Shown here one piece after another: positions 8,154 through 15,990 of a stretch of DNA of 34,665 bases (positions are counted from its first letter, which is position 1; each line of letters opens with the position of its first letter). Where the stretch lies: contig DASVQA010000181.1 in the NCBI GenBank assembly GCA_036389375.1, positions 1 to 34,665 of the forward strand, in the 5' to 3' direction. The DNA is from QHXQ01 sp036389375 (lineage in GTDB: Bacteria > Acidobacteriota > Blastocatellia > Pyrinomonadales > Pyrinomonadaceae). Below the pieces are notes generated by a model. The model made no database searches. It was not told the origin of the DNA and saw nothing but the letters and a program-made list of their open reading frames with translations. The translations under genes were made by a program, and so were the position numbers.

Positions 8154-8387
8154 TTAGTCGTGGCCCGCGTCGGCCGGCTCGCCCGCATCGAGTTTGAAGA
8201 AAACTTCGAGCGTGACCTGATACTCAAGTCGCCCCTGTTGCAGCCCGCCGCGCTGCTCCTTGACGACGAACCATGAGAGATTGCGCAGGCTCTGGCGGGC
8301 GCGCGCAATCGCCACTTCAATCGCATGACTGAAACTCGTGTCGGACGTGCCCACGATCTCGGTTCCTTTGAAGACACTCTCGCCCAT
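8154..8387 (-). CDS. Dodecin (flavin-binding dodecamer protein)
   Basis: A 77-aa protein of the dodecin family, small proteins that assemble into hollow dodecamers and store or buffer FMN, riboflavin or CoA. Matching motifs are FKGTEIVGTSDTSF (start of the first strand and helix), AIARARQSLRNLSWFVVKEQ with the flavin-stacking Trp, and the terminal beta strand YQVTLEVFFKLD. Start 8387 is chosen over longer readings because GGAGG lies 10 nt upstream and dodecins normally begin a few residues before this strand; the upstream extension looks like random coding. After the fold there is a short tail (AGEPADAGHD). It sits alone between efp and the SprT-like gene, with about 180 nt and 290 nt on its sides. 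Confidence 0.9.
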   Translation of the reverse strand: MGESVFKGTEIVGTSDTSFSHAIEVAIARARQSLRNLSWFVVKEQRGGLQQGRLEYQVTLEVFFKLDAGEPADAGHD

Positions 8388-8664
8388 CGGGTGTAAGCCT
8401 CCGTCAGTTGAGCTTAAAGATGCTTGAATCTGTTTACTGGCGGGCATGAGAGCATGCCGGGCGAGGCGTGTCAAGAAGTAAGGCCGCGACGCGCAGAACA
8501 AAGAACGGGCGAGCAACCGTCAAGAGTTAAGTAAAACGCTTGCCGATTGTCCGCCCGCTCTTCTCGGAGGAGCCCACCTTCCTGACCGTTAGAACGCATC
8601 AGGCAGGGAAAGGTTTCAAAAAATAAGCTGTGCCGGGAGTGAGCAGAAGTGAGAAAGTGACGAG

Positions 8665-8710
8665 CGGCGTGCGCCGTGTGTTAAGCGGCACGCGCACGCG
8701 GCGCACGCCG
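8665..8710 (-). terminator. GC-rich hairpin over the SprT-like stop codon
   Basis: CGGCGTGCGCCG at 8665-8676 is the perfect reverse complement of CGGCGCACGCCG at 8699-8710, with a 22-nt loop that holds the stop codon of the SprT-like gene. On the minus strand the stem is followed by CTCGTCACTTTC, so there is only a weak T tract. The rest of 8388-8680 shows no gene. Confidence 0.45.
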
Positions 8711-9412
8711 TTCGCGCGCGATATTGTCGAGCCAAGCTTGGGCTTCGGCATAGCGCGGATAGCGGGCCTCTTCGGCACGGAAGGCTTTCGTGTGATAGAG
8801 CCTCCGCCCGTTGACGAGCCGCGCCGGATGTTTGATGTGCAGCATCTCGTGAAAGAGGATGTATTCGACAAACCACTCAGGCACGTCCGCTGCATCGAGC
8901 GTCTTGCTGATGACGATAGTTTCATGCACGGGGTCGTGGTGGCCGAGGATGCGCCGCGTGCGCCGCGCCGACCATGTCAGCGTCGGCTTTGCGAGTTCGT
9001 CGTCGAAGTAGCGCCGGTTGAGGCGTGCGAACAAGCGGTCGAGATTGTGGACGCTGCCCCGCGCGGACGAGATCAGTTTGCGCCCACGCTGGCGACGCGC
9101 CAGTTCGGCGGCACGCAGGACGTGCGGCGCGGTGGCATAATCACGGTAGACGCGCTCGTGCATCAGCGGCGTGCGCCGACGCAAGTGCTTGGCCACGAGG
9201 ATGAAGGCGAGCGCGCGCTGCACATGCGGGGGCGCGTCGCGGAAGAGGTCGGACAGGCGCACGTAGATGCGGCCCGCGCGCCAACGCAGCGTGTGGTTGA
9301 GGTCAACGTAAGGATAGAAGCGCACTTCGATGGGCGGCGGCGGACGCTTCGGCTCAAGCTGGCGGAAAACGTCAGCGAAGAGTGTGTTCAGATATGTCTG
9401 AGAGTCGGACAT
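8681..9412 (-). CDS. SprT-like zinc metalloprotease-fold protein
   Basis: A 243-aa protein with a SprT-like C-terminal half. The zinc motif is HEMLH (188-192) followed by IKHP, and His207 in LYHTKAF is a good candidate for the third ligand. The preceding LDRLFARLNRRYFDDEL and the strand TIVISKTL match the SprT/YgjP-like family, which includes DNA-protein crosslink proteases and uncharacterised relatives. The N-terminal half (1-115) is Arg-rich and contains a possible structured segment (WRAGRIYVRLSDLFRDAP), which I do not recognise. The ATG at 9412 is preferred over a TTG 30 nt upstream; neither has a good ribosome-binding site. There is no zinc-finger DNA-binding tail as in Spartan, so the substrate is open. 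It is divergent from hrcA. Confidence 0.8.
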   Translation of the reverse strand: MSDSQTYLNTLFADVFRQLEPKRPPPPIEVRFYPYVDLNHTLRWRAGRIYVRLSDLFRDAPPHVQRALAFILVAKHLRRRTPLMHERVYRDYATAPHVLRAAELARRQRGRKLISSARGSVHNLDRLFARLNRRYFDDELAKPTLTWSARRTRRILGHHDPVHETIVISKTLDAADVPEWFVEYILFHEMLHIKHPARLVNGRRLYHTKAFRAEEARYPRYAEAQAWLDNIARERRAPRARAA

Positions 9413-10009
9413 AAGCGGCACTGGCAAAACTATGGCGCGCAATTTAGCAACGGACGGTCGCAGGCGACTGGCTCGGCCGCCAATCTACGCTGACAAGGGC
9501 GCGCCGTCGGGTCTCGCTTTGGCAACAGGAGCAGGTGGCCGCAAGACCCGCCGGCGCACCGCTATATTACGGGCGGGCCGAAATGAGCGTCAACAGGTCT
9601 TTCAGGCGGGGCGCTAAGCCTATGTGACGACACAGATTGTGCATGGTTTTGCACGGGGCGCGGCGCACAAGCGTTTTCGTGTGGGAGCTTAAGTCGTGTG
9701 TTTAGCACGTTTAGGGCGATCAGGCGGGCCGCGCACGTTGTGACGGAACTAACCCTTGTCCGGTCTTCACATAGCAGTATGGAGACGACCGGCGCGGTGG
9801 CAGCGCGGCGGCGACGGCGGGCAGTTTGCGCCCGTCTCCGGCACTCGTTATACTGGCTCTGCCCGCGCCACCTGCGAGCGGCGCAAATTAATACTTGACA
9901 GGCATTTGGCGGGACGGTATTGATTGAATGTGGCCCGCTGCGCGCGGCCAACGCGCCTGTTACGGTGTCCCCTTCGGTCTTCCCGTTTCCCCTCTCTTTG
10001 CGAACAGCT
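9413..10009. other. Divergent intergenic region upstream of hrcA
   Basis: This 597-nt region has no convincing gene. It holds the hrcA promoter (9895-9923) and a stem candidate: GGAGACG at 9781-9787 pairs with CGTCTCC at 9833-9839, continued after a 3-nt bulge by GGCGC (9791-9795) with GCGCC (9828-9832). I searched it for the CIRCE operator expected for HrcA and found no match. Open frames on both strands here have no recognisable protein features. Confidence 0.5.
9895..9923 (+). promoter_or_regulatory. Promoter of the heat-shock cluster
   Basis: A consensus -35 box TTGACA (9895-9900) is followed after exactly 17 nt by TATTGA (9918-9923), a weak -10 box. The predicted start near 9930 gives a leader of about 80 nt before the hrcA ATG. 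No CIRCE inverted repeat overlaps it. Confidence 0.55.
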
Positions 10010-11116
10010 ATGCGCAATTCAATGCCCCCGACTTCAGCCGACCGGCTACCCGACGCGCGCGGGCAGGCCGTGCTGGCCGCCATCATCAACGAACATCTGG
10101 TGACGGGCGAACCTGTCGGTTCGCGCACGGTGGCCGCGGCGCTCGCCGCCGGGTGGAGTTCCGCCACGATCCGCAACGTGATGGCGGAGCTTGAAGAGGC
10201 GGGCTTGGTCGAGCAGCCGCATACCTCTGCGGGGCGCGTGCCAACCGATCAGGGTTATCGTTTCTACGTGGATCACCTGATCGGCAACGCGCATGTGGGC
10301 GCGGCCGACCTTGCCACCATCGAGCGCACGCTCGCCTCGCCGCGCACCGACGACAGCGCCACGCCCGCGCGCCTGATGGAGAAAGTCTCGCACCTGCTGT
10401 CGGAGCTGTCGCAGAACGTCGGAATCGTTATCTCGCCTGCAACGGCCGGCAACCGCCTTCAGCACATCGAGTTCGTTAATTTGTCCGACGGGCGCATCCT
10501 TGTTGTGCTGGTCTTCGCGCCCGGTCTCGTCCAACACAAGGTTATACGCCTTGACGAACCACTCACGCAGGAAGACCTTGAACGCACCGCGCGCTACTTG
10601 AACGTGGAGTTTAGCGGCAAGAGCCTGCTGGCGATCCGTGCGGAGATTTTGCAGCGCATGTGCGCCGAGAAGGCGCTCTACGACCGGCTGCTTCGAAACG
10701 CCATGCTGTTGTGCGGCAGCAGCCTCGTCGGCGAAGAACTTGAGACGGGCGACGTTTACGTGGACGGCGCGTCGAACATCCTGACCAAGCCGGATTTCGC
10801 CGACATACAGCGCCTGCGCGAAGTGTTCCGCACGTTGGAAGAGAAAACGCGGCTCGTTAAGATTCTGAACGAGTGTCTGTCGGGGCGGGCGGTCGCGGGC
10901 GACGTGCGCGTTGCCATCGGGCGCGAGTTGACGAGTCCGGCGATGCAGGCGTGTGCGCTCATCAGCGCGCCGTATCGCATCGGTGCGGGCGAGGTGTCGG
11001 GCACGATCAGCGTGATCGGCCCGATGAGATTGGAATATGCGCGTCTGATGGCGGTCGTCGGTTACGTGGCACATCAGGTCGAGCGCATGTTGCAGGAGCG
11101 GACGGCTTCAGCCTGA
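10010..11116 (+). CDS. hrcA: Heat-inducible transcription repressor HrcA
   Basis: Repressor of chaperone genes in many bacteria; it binds the CIRCE operator and is kept active by GroEL. From ATG 10010 it has 368 aa (364 from ATG 10022), slightly longer than the usual 340-350. The winged-helix domain at about 20-90 includes GQAVLAAIINEHLVTGEPVG and the recognition region SSATIRNVMAELEEAGLVEQ, followed by PHTSAGRVPTDQGYRFYVDHL, the signature of the family. A GAF-like sensor domain follows, ending GAGEVSGTISVIGPMRLEYA and a C-terminal helix. The long in-frame extension back to 9920 overlaps the predicted promoter, so it is rejected. It heads a cluster with grpE, dnaK and dnaJ. The lack of a visible CIRCE element upstream is odd. 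Confidence 0.95.
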   Translation: MRNSMPPTSADRLPDARGQAVLAAIINEHLVTGEPVGSRTVAAALAAGWSSATIRNVMAELEEAGLVEQPHTSAGRVPTDQGYRFYVDHLIGNAHVGAADLATIERTLASPRTDDSATPARLMEKVSHLLSELSQNVGIVISPATAGNRLQHIEFVNLSDGRILVVLVFAPGLVQHKVIRLDEPLTQEDLERTARYLNVEFSGKSLLAIRAEILQRMCAEKALYDRLLRNAMLLCGSSLVGEELETGDVYVDGASNILTKPDFADIQRLREVFRTLEEKTRLVKILNECLSGRAVAGDVRVAIGRELTSPAMQACALISAPYRIGAGEVSGTISVIGPMRLEYARLMAVVGYVAHQVERMLQERTASA

Positions 11117-11164
11117 AGTGCGCGCGGCGCTGGCGGCGGATGCATGAGGAGTGCGTAGGGTCTA

Positions 11165-12052
11165 ATGGAGATGATTGATAAAAACAGGGCCGCCAAGGGG
11201 CGCATCCCGGTGCGTTTCGTGGACGAAGAGAGACCGGGCGACGCAGGCGACAAGACGCCGGGCGAACTCGGCCGCGAATCGGCTTACGATGACGAGACCG
11301 ACATGCAGCGCCGCATCGATCGCGGCGGCGAAGATGCTGGCAGCGGTAGCCGCGACCGCGCCGACGACCGCGACAAGGCCGGCGGCCCGCGTCACAATGA
11401 GACTCCTGAACGACGCGAAGATCAGGACACCAACCCGCGCGCTACCGCCGCGCAGCACGATGAAGCAGAGATGAGAGAAGCAGACGATTTCATGGACGAT
11501 GATTCGGTAGAGATTGATGCAGGCGCGTCGCTCCTCTCATCGCAGGCTGACCTGTTCGCGGCGCAGGACGAGGTGCGCACGCTCGCCGCGCAATTAGAGA
11601 AGCTGAAGGTCGAGCGGCATGATCTGCGCGAATTGCTGGCGCGGCGGCAGGCTGATTTCGAGAACTCGCGCAAGCGGATGGAGCGCGAGCGCAGCGAGAC
11701 TTATCAACGTGTGGTCGCCGACGTGGTCGGGCAACTGTTGCCGGTCGTTGACAATCTGCATCGCGCGCTCGACGCCGAAGCGTCGCTTCAGGCGAACGAG
11801 TCCGAAGAGTTTCGCCATTTTCTGCACGGCATCGGTCTGATCGGCAAACAGTTGACGGCCGTGCTCGAACGGCTCGGCGTCGAGCCTGTCCCCACCGTCG
11901 GCCGCCCCTTTGATCCCCACGTCCACGAAGCCATTGCGACCGAGCAGACCGACGAGTTTGCACCCGATACGGTCGTGCAGGAAGTCCAACGCGGCTACCG
12001 GCTCGGCGACAAGCTGATCCGCCCGGCCATGGTCAAAGTCGCAACCAAATAG
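11165..12052 (+). CDS. grpE: GrpE nucleotide exchange factor with long acidic N-terminal extension
   Basis: Cochaperone that releases ADP from DnaK. The C-terminal part (about 120-295) is ordinary GrpE: a coiled-coil helix (VRTLAAQLEKLKVERHDLRE, ADFENSRKRMERERSE), then LLPVVDNLHRALDAE, and the beta wing with RPFDPHVHEAIATEQ and VVQEVQRGYRLGDKLIRPA. The first 120 residues are unusual: an opening patch GRIPVRFVDEERPGD and a charged, disordered-looking stretch rich in Asp, Arg and Glu. At 295 aa it is about 100 residues longer than typical GrpE. The ATG at 11165 is supported by GAGGAG and TAGGG upstream; an internal ATG at 11471 would give a standard length, but the upstream codons look coding. 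It is 48 nt after hrcA. Confidence 0.93.
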   Translation: MEMIDKNRAAKGRIPVRFVDEERPGDAGDKTPGELGRESAYDDETDMQRRIDRGGEDAGSGSRDRADDRDKAGGPRHNETPERREDQDTNPRATAAQHDEAEMREADDFMDDDSVEIDAGASLLSSQADLFAAQDEVRTLAAQLEKLKVERHDLRELLARRQADFENSRKRMERERSETYQRVVADVVGQLLPVVDNLHRALDAEASLQANESEEFRHFLHGIGLIGKQLTAVLERLGVEPVPTVGRPFDPHVHEAIATEQTDEFAPDTVVQEVQRGYRLGDKLIRPAMVKVATK

Positions 12053-12053
12053 T

Positions 12054-12140
12054 GCCGAGTGACAAGTAACGAGTGACGAGCAAGAAAAAGCTTGCCTCGT
12101 CATAAGTGCTTAACTCGTCACTCGTCACTTGTCACTCGTC
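12054..12140. repeat. Inverted heptamer array between grpE and dnaK
   Basis: The 27-nt arm at 12054-12080 is the reverse complement of 12114-12140 at 25 of 27 positions. The units are GAGTGAC, AAGTAAC, GAGTGAC on the left and their complements on the right. The loop contains a smaller hairpin, GCAAG at 12080-12084 with CTTGC at 12091-12095. The array starts two bases after the grpE stop and ends 14 nt before the dnaK start. As RNA it would be a very stable stem inside the operon transcript, or a cruciform in DNA. Confidence 0.85.
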
Positions 12141-12154
12141 TGCTGTTAAAAGCT

Positions 12155-14038
12155 ATGGGCAAAGTAATTGGTATTGATTTAGGTACGACGAACTGCTGCG
12201 TGGCAGTGCTTGAAGGCGGCACGGTGCAGATCATCCCCAACAAAGAGGGCGGGCGCACGACGCCTTCGGTCGTCGGTTTCACCGACAAAGGCGAGCGGCT
12301 CGTCGGCCAGATCGCTAAGCGGCAGGCCGTCACCAACGCCGCCAACACCGTCTATGCCGTCAAGCGGCTCATCGGCCGCAGGTTCGAGTCGGCCGAAGCG
12401 CAGCGGGCGCTCAAGTCTGCGCCCTTCGAGATCAACGAAGCGCAGAACGGCGACGCGCGCCTGCGCGTGCAGGGGCGCGTCTATAGCCCGCAGGAGATTT
12501 CCGGTCTCGTTCTGCAACGGTTGAAGGCGGCGGCCGAAGACTTTCTCGGCGAGGTCATTGGCGAAGCCGTCATCACCGTGCCCGCCTACTTCGACGACGC
12601 GCAACGACAGGCCACGAAAGACGCGGGCAAGATCGCCGGGCTAAAAGTCGAGCGCATCATCAACGAGCCGACGGCCGCGGCGCTCGCCTACGGGCTGGGG
12701 CGCTCGACCTCCGAGCGCATCGTCGTCTATGACCTCGGCGGCGGCACGTTCGACGTATCCATTCTGGAGATGAGCGACGGCGTCTTCGAGGTGCTCGCCA
12801 CGTCGGGCAACACCTTTCTCGGCGGCGAAGATTTCGACGAGCGGATCATGGATTGGATGGTCGAGCAGTTCCGCGAGGAGACGGGCATAGACCTGCGCGA
12901 AGATAAACTCGCGCTGCAACGGCTCAAGGAAGCGGCCGAGCGCGCCAAGTGTGAACTCTCTTCGCTGACGGAGACGAACATCAACCTGCCGTTCATCGCG
13001 GCGGATGCGAGCGGGCCGAAGCACTTCAGTCAGAGCTTGACGCGCGAGAAGTTTGAATCGCTCGTGGGCGATCTGGTCGAGCAGACCATCGAGCCGTGTC
13101 AGAAGGCGCTGTGGGACGCGAAGCTGCAACCGGATAACATAGACAAGGTGCTGCTCGTCGGCGGGCAGACGCGCTCGCCCCTCATCGCGCGCACGGTGCG
13201 CGAAATTTTCGGGCGTGAACCGTCCGCCGAGATCAACCCGGACGAAGTGGTGGCGATGGGCGCGGCGATTCAGGGCGGCGTCCTGACCGGCGAAGTCAAA
13301 GACATAGTGCTGTTGGACGTGCTGCCGCTCTCGCTCGGCGTCGAAACGCGCGGCGGGTTGTTCACCAAGTTGATCGAGCGCAATTCGACCATTCCGCTGC
13401 GCAACAGTCTGACGTTTACGACCGTTGCGGACAATCAATCCACCGTCGAGATTCACGTGTTGCAGGGCGAGCGCGAGATCGCGGCGGGCAATCGCTCTTT
13501 AGGCAAGTTCGAGTTGATGGGTATTCCGGCTGCGCCGCGCGGCGGGCCGCAGATCGAAGTGAGTTTCGAGGTGGATGCCAACGGCATTCTGAGCGTCGCG
13601 GCGCAGGACAAGGCGTCGGGGCGGCAGCAGCAGATGAAGATCACGCCGACCTCCGGTCTATCACCCGACGAGATCGACATGTTGATCGCCGAGGCGGCCT
13701 CTGCGGCCGGGCGCGACCAGCAGACGAAGGAGTTGATCGGCCTCCGCAACCGGCTCGAAAGCCTGACGCGGAACACGCAGCGCACCTACCGCGAAGTGGC
13801 CGCTAGCTTGTCGGCCGACGAGCGCGAGGATGCGCAGCAAGTCTTAACCGAGGCGGCCGAATGCGCGCAGTCGGAGGATGGGGAAGAGTTGCGGCGTGTG
13901 CTCGGCGGCGTCGAGCGGATCGCCGCCGTGCTCACAACCGCGCTGTTCAACTCGCCGGGCATGAGCGCCGGTGGTCAGGACGCGAAAGCGCCCGTCAACG
14001 GGCATGACGCGAAGAATTCAGCCTTCGAGCGGTTCTGA
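12155..14038 (+). CDS. dnaK: Molecular chaperone DnaK (Hsp70)
   Basis: ATP-driven Hsp70 of 627 aa. The start at 12155 gives the canonical MGKVIGIDLGTTN; the longer frame from 12092 would translate the repeat and is rejected. The nucleotide-binding domain (1-375) contains the phosphate loops GIDLGTTN and VYDLGGGTFDVSILE, the segment VITVPAYFDDAQRQATKDAG, and VLLVGGQTRSPLI. The linker is DIVLLDVLPLSLGVET, followed by the substrate-binding beta domain with IPLRNSLTFTT and a shortened helical lid. Two oddities: residues 14-15 are Cys-Cys where most DnaK have Ser-Cys, and the C-terminus ends AFERF instead of an acidic E-E-V-type tail. It lies between grpE and dnaJ with hairpins on both sides. No Shine-Dalgarno is evident. 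Confidence 0.97.
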   Translation: MGKVIGIDLGTTNCCVAVLEGGTVQIIPNKEGGRTTPSVVGFTDKGERLVGQIAKRQAVTNAANTVYAVKRLIGRRFESAEAQRALKSAPFEINEAQNGDARLRVQGRVYSPQEISGLVLQRLKAAAEDFLGEVIGEAVITVPAYFDDAQRQATKDAGKIAGLKVERIINEPTAAALAYGLGRSTSERIVVYDLGGGTFDVSILEMSDGVFEVLATSGNTFLGGEDFDERIMDWMVEQFREETGIDLREDKLALQRLKEAAERAKCELSSLTETNINLPFIAADASGPKHFSQSLTREKFESLVGDLVEQTIEPCQKALWDAKLQPDNIDKVLLVGGQTRSPLIARTVREIFGREPSAEINPDEVVAMGAAIQGGVLTGEVKDIVLLDVLPLSLGVETRGGLFTKLIERNSTIPLRNSLTFTTVADNQSTVEIHVLQGEREIAAGNRSLGKFELMGIPAAPRGGPQIEVSFEVDANGILSVAAQDKASGRQQQMKITPTSGLSPDEIDMLIAEAASAAGRDQQTKELIGLRNRLESLTRNTQRTYREVAASLSADEREDAQQVLTEAAECAQSEDGEELRRVLGGVERIAAVLTTALFNSPGMSAGGQDAKAPVNGHDAKNSAFERF

Positions 14039-14064
14039 GTCGCAACCCTAAGCAGCGCCGGATG

Positions 14065-14104
14065 ACAGGTGACGAGAGAACCGCTATTATCTTTCGTCAC
14101 CTGT
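14065..14104. repeat. Inverted repeat between dnaK and dnaJ
   Basis: ACAGGTGACGA at 14065-14075 is the perfect reverse complement of TCGTCACCTGT at 14094-14104, with an 18-nt loop. It carries the GTGACGA unit seen in the larger array before dnaK, so it looks like a reduced member of that family. It is in the 96-nt gap between dnaK and dnaJ and could set mRNA processing or relative expression. Confidence 0.7.
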
Positions 14105-14134
14105 TAGCTTTTAACCGGCCCGACTTTTAAGGCG

Positions 14135-15256
14135 ATGAGTAAACGAGACTACTACGAAATTCTGGAAATCAAACGCGGTGCGACCGAGCAGGAGATCAAG
14201 AGCGCCTACCGCAAACTCGCCGTGCGCTATCACCCGGACAAGAATCCGGGTGACAAGGAAGCGGAAGAGAAGTTCAAAGAAGCGGCTGAGGCCTATTCCG
14301 TCCTCTCCAATGCGGAGCAGCGCGAACGCTATGACCGCTTCGGGCACGCGGGCGTCTCAAGCGGCGCGGGCGGCCCGCAGTGGGGCGCGCAAGGGTTCGG
14401 CGGCATCGAAGACATCCTGAGCGACCTGTTCGGCTTTGGCGACGTGTTCGGCGGGCGCGGCGGCACGGGCACGCGCCGTACGGCCGCGCAGCGCGGCGCA
14501 GACCTCCGCTACGATCTTGAGATCACGCTCGAAGAGGCCGCCGCCGGCATGACCGCGCAACTGCGCATCCCGCGCCTTGAGACGTGCGAGACGTGTACCG
14601 GCACGGGCGCGCAGTCCGGCTCGCAGCCTGAAGCCTGCGCGACGTGCAGCGGCAGCGGGCAGGTGCGTTACCAGCAGGGCTTCTTCTCGGTCGCGCGCAC
14701 GTGCGGCACGTGTCGCGGCACGGGGCGTGTGATCAAGAATCCGTGCGCCGACTGTCGCGGTGCGGGGCGCGTCGAGCGCGAGAAGCAGATGGAGGTCAAG
14801 ATTCCGGCGGGCGTCGAGACGGGTTCGCGTCTGCGTCTGGTGGGCGAGGGCGAGAGCGGCGCGCAGGGCGGCCCGGCCGGCGACCTCTACGTGGTCATTC
14901 ACGTCAAGGAGCACGAACGCTTCGAGCGACAGGGCAGCAACCTGTACACGTCCGTGCCCGTTACGTTCGCGCAAGCCGCGCTCGGTTCCGAGATCATGGT
15001 CGAGACTTTGACGGACGAGCAGCCGCTCAAGATTCCGGCGGGCACGCAGACGGGCACGGTCTTTCGCCTGAAAGGACAGGGCATGCCGGTGCTCGGCGGG
15101 CGCGGGCACGGCGACCTCTACGTCTCGGTCACGCTGCGCACGCCGACCACGCTCACGCGCGAGCAGCGCCGCTTGCTTGAAGAGTTGTCGAAGATCGAAG
15201 ACCGCGACCTTGAAGATAAAGGCTTGATGGACAAAGTGCGCGACATCTTCGGCTAA
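14135..15256 (+). CDS. dnaJ: Chaperone DnaJ (Hsp40)
   Basis: Type I Hsp40 of 373 aa that delivers clients to DnaK and stimulates its ATPase. The J domain (1-70) has the HPD motif in RYHPDKNPGD. A Gly/Phe-rich stretch follows (GGPQWGAQGFGGIEDILSDL and GFGDVFGGRGG). The zinc-binding domain has all four CxxCxGxG repeats: CETCTGTG, CATCSGSG, CGTCRGTG, CADCRGAG. The two C-terminal beta domains follow, with IPAGVETGSRLRLVGEGE and IPAGTQTGTVFRLKGQGMP. Nothing is missing. Translation is probably from ATG 14135, with AAGG close upstream. It is the last gene of the hrcA-grpE-dnaK-dnaJ cluster and is followed by a hairpin terminator. Confidence 0.97.
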   Translation: MSKRDYYEILEIKRGATEQEIKSAYRKLAVRYHPDKNPGDKEAEEKFKEAAEAYSVLSNAEQRERYDRFGHAGVSSGAGGPQWGAQGFGGIEDILSDLFGFGDVFGGRGGTGTRRTAAQRGADLRYDLEITLEEAAAGMTAQLRIPRLETCETCTGTGAQSGSQPEACATCSGSGQVRYQQGFFSVARTCGTCRGTGRVIKNPCADCRGAGRVEREKQMEVKIPAGVETGSRLRLVGEGESGAQGGPAGDLYVVIHVKEHERFERQGSNLYTSVPVTFAQAALGSEIMVETLTDEQPLKIPAGTQTGTVFRLKGQGMPVLGGRGHGDLYVSVTLRTPTTLTREQRRLLEELSKIEDRDLEDKGLMDKVRDIFG

Positions 15257-15281
15257 GCCGGCTTTGCCGGATACGCTTGCC

Positions 15282-15310
15282 GGGCCGCCTCTGTTTGCAA
15301 GGGGCGGCCC
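15282..15310 (+). terminator. Hairpin terminator after dnaJ
   Basis: GGGCCGCC (15282-15289) pairs perfectly with GGCGGCCC (15303-15310) across a 13-nt loop, 25 nt after the dnaJ stop. ATTCTGTTTC follows, a moderate T-rich tail. It probably closes the heat-shock transcript. The rest of 15257-15551 holds no gene, and I see no clear promoter for the next one. Confidence 0.65.
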
Positions 15311-15551
15311 ATTCTGTTTCAGCGCGACCGCGCGCAGCGTCCCGCAACGATACGCCCCGCCGCCCGGATGGAGAATCAAAACATTTCGTAAACCCAACGG
15401 CGCGTCTGCCGAAACCCGTCAGTTTCGCGGCAAATCCCGCCGCCCGTCGCATCCAGCGGCTGCGCGTCCCTTGCGGCATATCAGTTGCCCCTCTAGCTGC
15501 CCGCGTGAACTAAATTGCTCTCCCAAGCAACTCGTCACGGGAGCATCTGAC

Positions 15552-15911
15552 ATGAAAAGAAGGGCAAGCTTTACGTTTGGCATCGCGCTGCTGTTGGCGC
15601 TCGGCGCGGCGCGCGGGCTGGCGGCGGTGGACGGCAACGAAGACACGGACGGGCAACTGGTGGGCGCACGCGTGGTTGAGATCAACAGCGAGCACATCTC
15701 CGTCATGGCCCGCTCCGGCGTCGAGCACGTGATCGCCATAGACCGCGCCGGCACGCGCATCAAGCGCGGCGATAAATATATCTCTTTCGCAGACCTGCAC
15801 ACGGACGACATCGTCACGGTGGAACTGGACGCGGCCAAGCAGGTCAAGTTTGCGAAACAGATCGAGGTCACGCGCCAGTCCGGCGATCAGGTGGCCCGCA
15901 CCCCGCGCTAA
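15552..15911 (+). CDS. Small secreted DUF5666-like protein
   Basis: A 119-aa exported protein. ATG 15552 is selected because GGGAG lies 8 nt before it and a signal peptide follows (MKRRASFTFGIALLLALGAARGLA). The mature part, about 95 residues, has the beta pattern of DUF5666-like OB-fold domains: GQLVGARVVEINSEHISVMA, then a strand with AIDRAGTRIKRGDKYISFAD, and DLHTDDIVTVELD. This motif, in which a set value is needed and a stated level of a site modulates a beta barrel, is widespread in envelope proteins, but its biochemical role is unknown. The longer frame from 15264 is rejected because its N-terminal part looks non-coding. The gene stands alone, between the dnaJ terminator and a strong bidirectional terminator. 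Confidence 0.75.
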   Translation: MKRRASFTFGIALLLALGAARGLAAVDGNEDTDGQLVGARVVEINSEHISVMARSGVEHVIAIDRAGTRIKRGDKYISFADLHTDDIVTVELDAAKQVKFAKQIEVTRQSGDQVARTPR

Positions 15912-15990
15912 CAGATTGGAAACGAGTTAGCCGGTGAGGCGGTGGCGTGCTTTGGCGCGCTTAACCCTCGCACCCTCGCCGGCAACAAAG

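Noticed and set aside
8051..8377. Open frame overlapping the dodecin gene
   Set aside because: The dodecin frame has the family motifs and a Shine-Dalgarno; this frame has neither.
9841..9870. GCACTC before the hrcA promoter as a half CIRCE site
   Set aside because: The sequence nine bases on does not match the second half.
9562..10176. 204-codon minus-strand frame upstream of hrcA
   Set aside because: It overlaps the hrcA start and shows no recognisable domain.
1343..14104. CRISPR array
   Set aside because: The repeats are short paired heptamers without spacers, and no cas genes are present.
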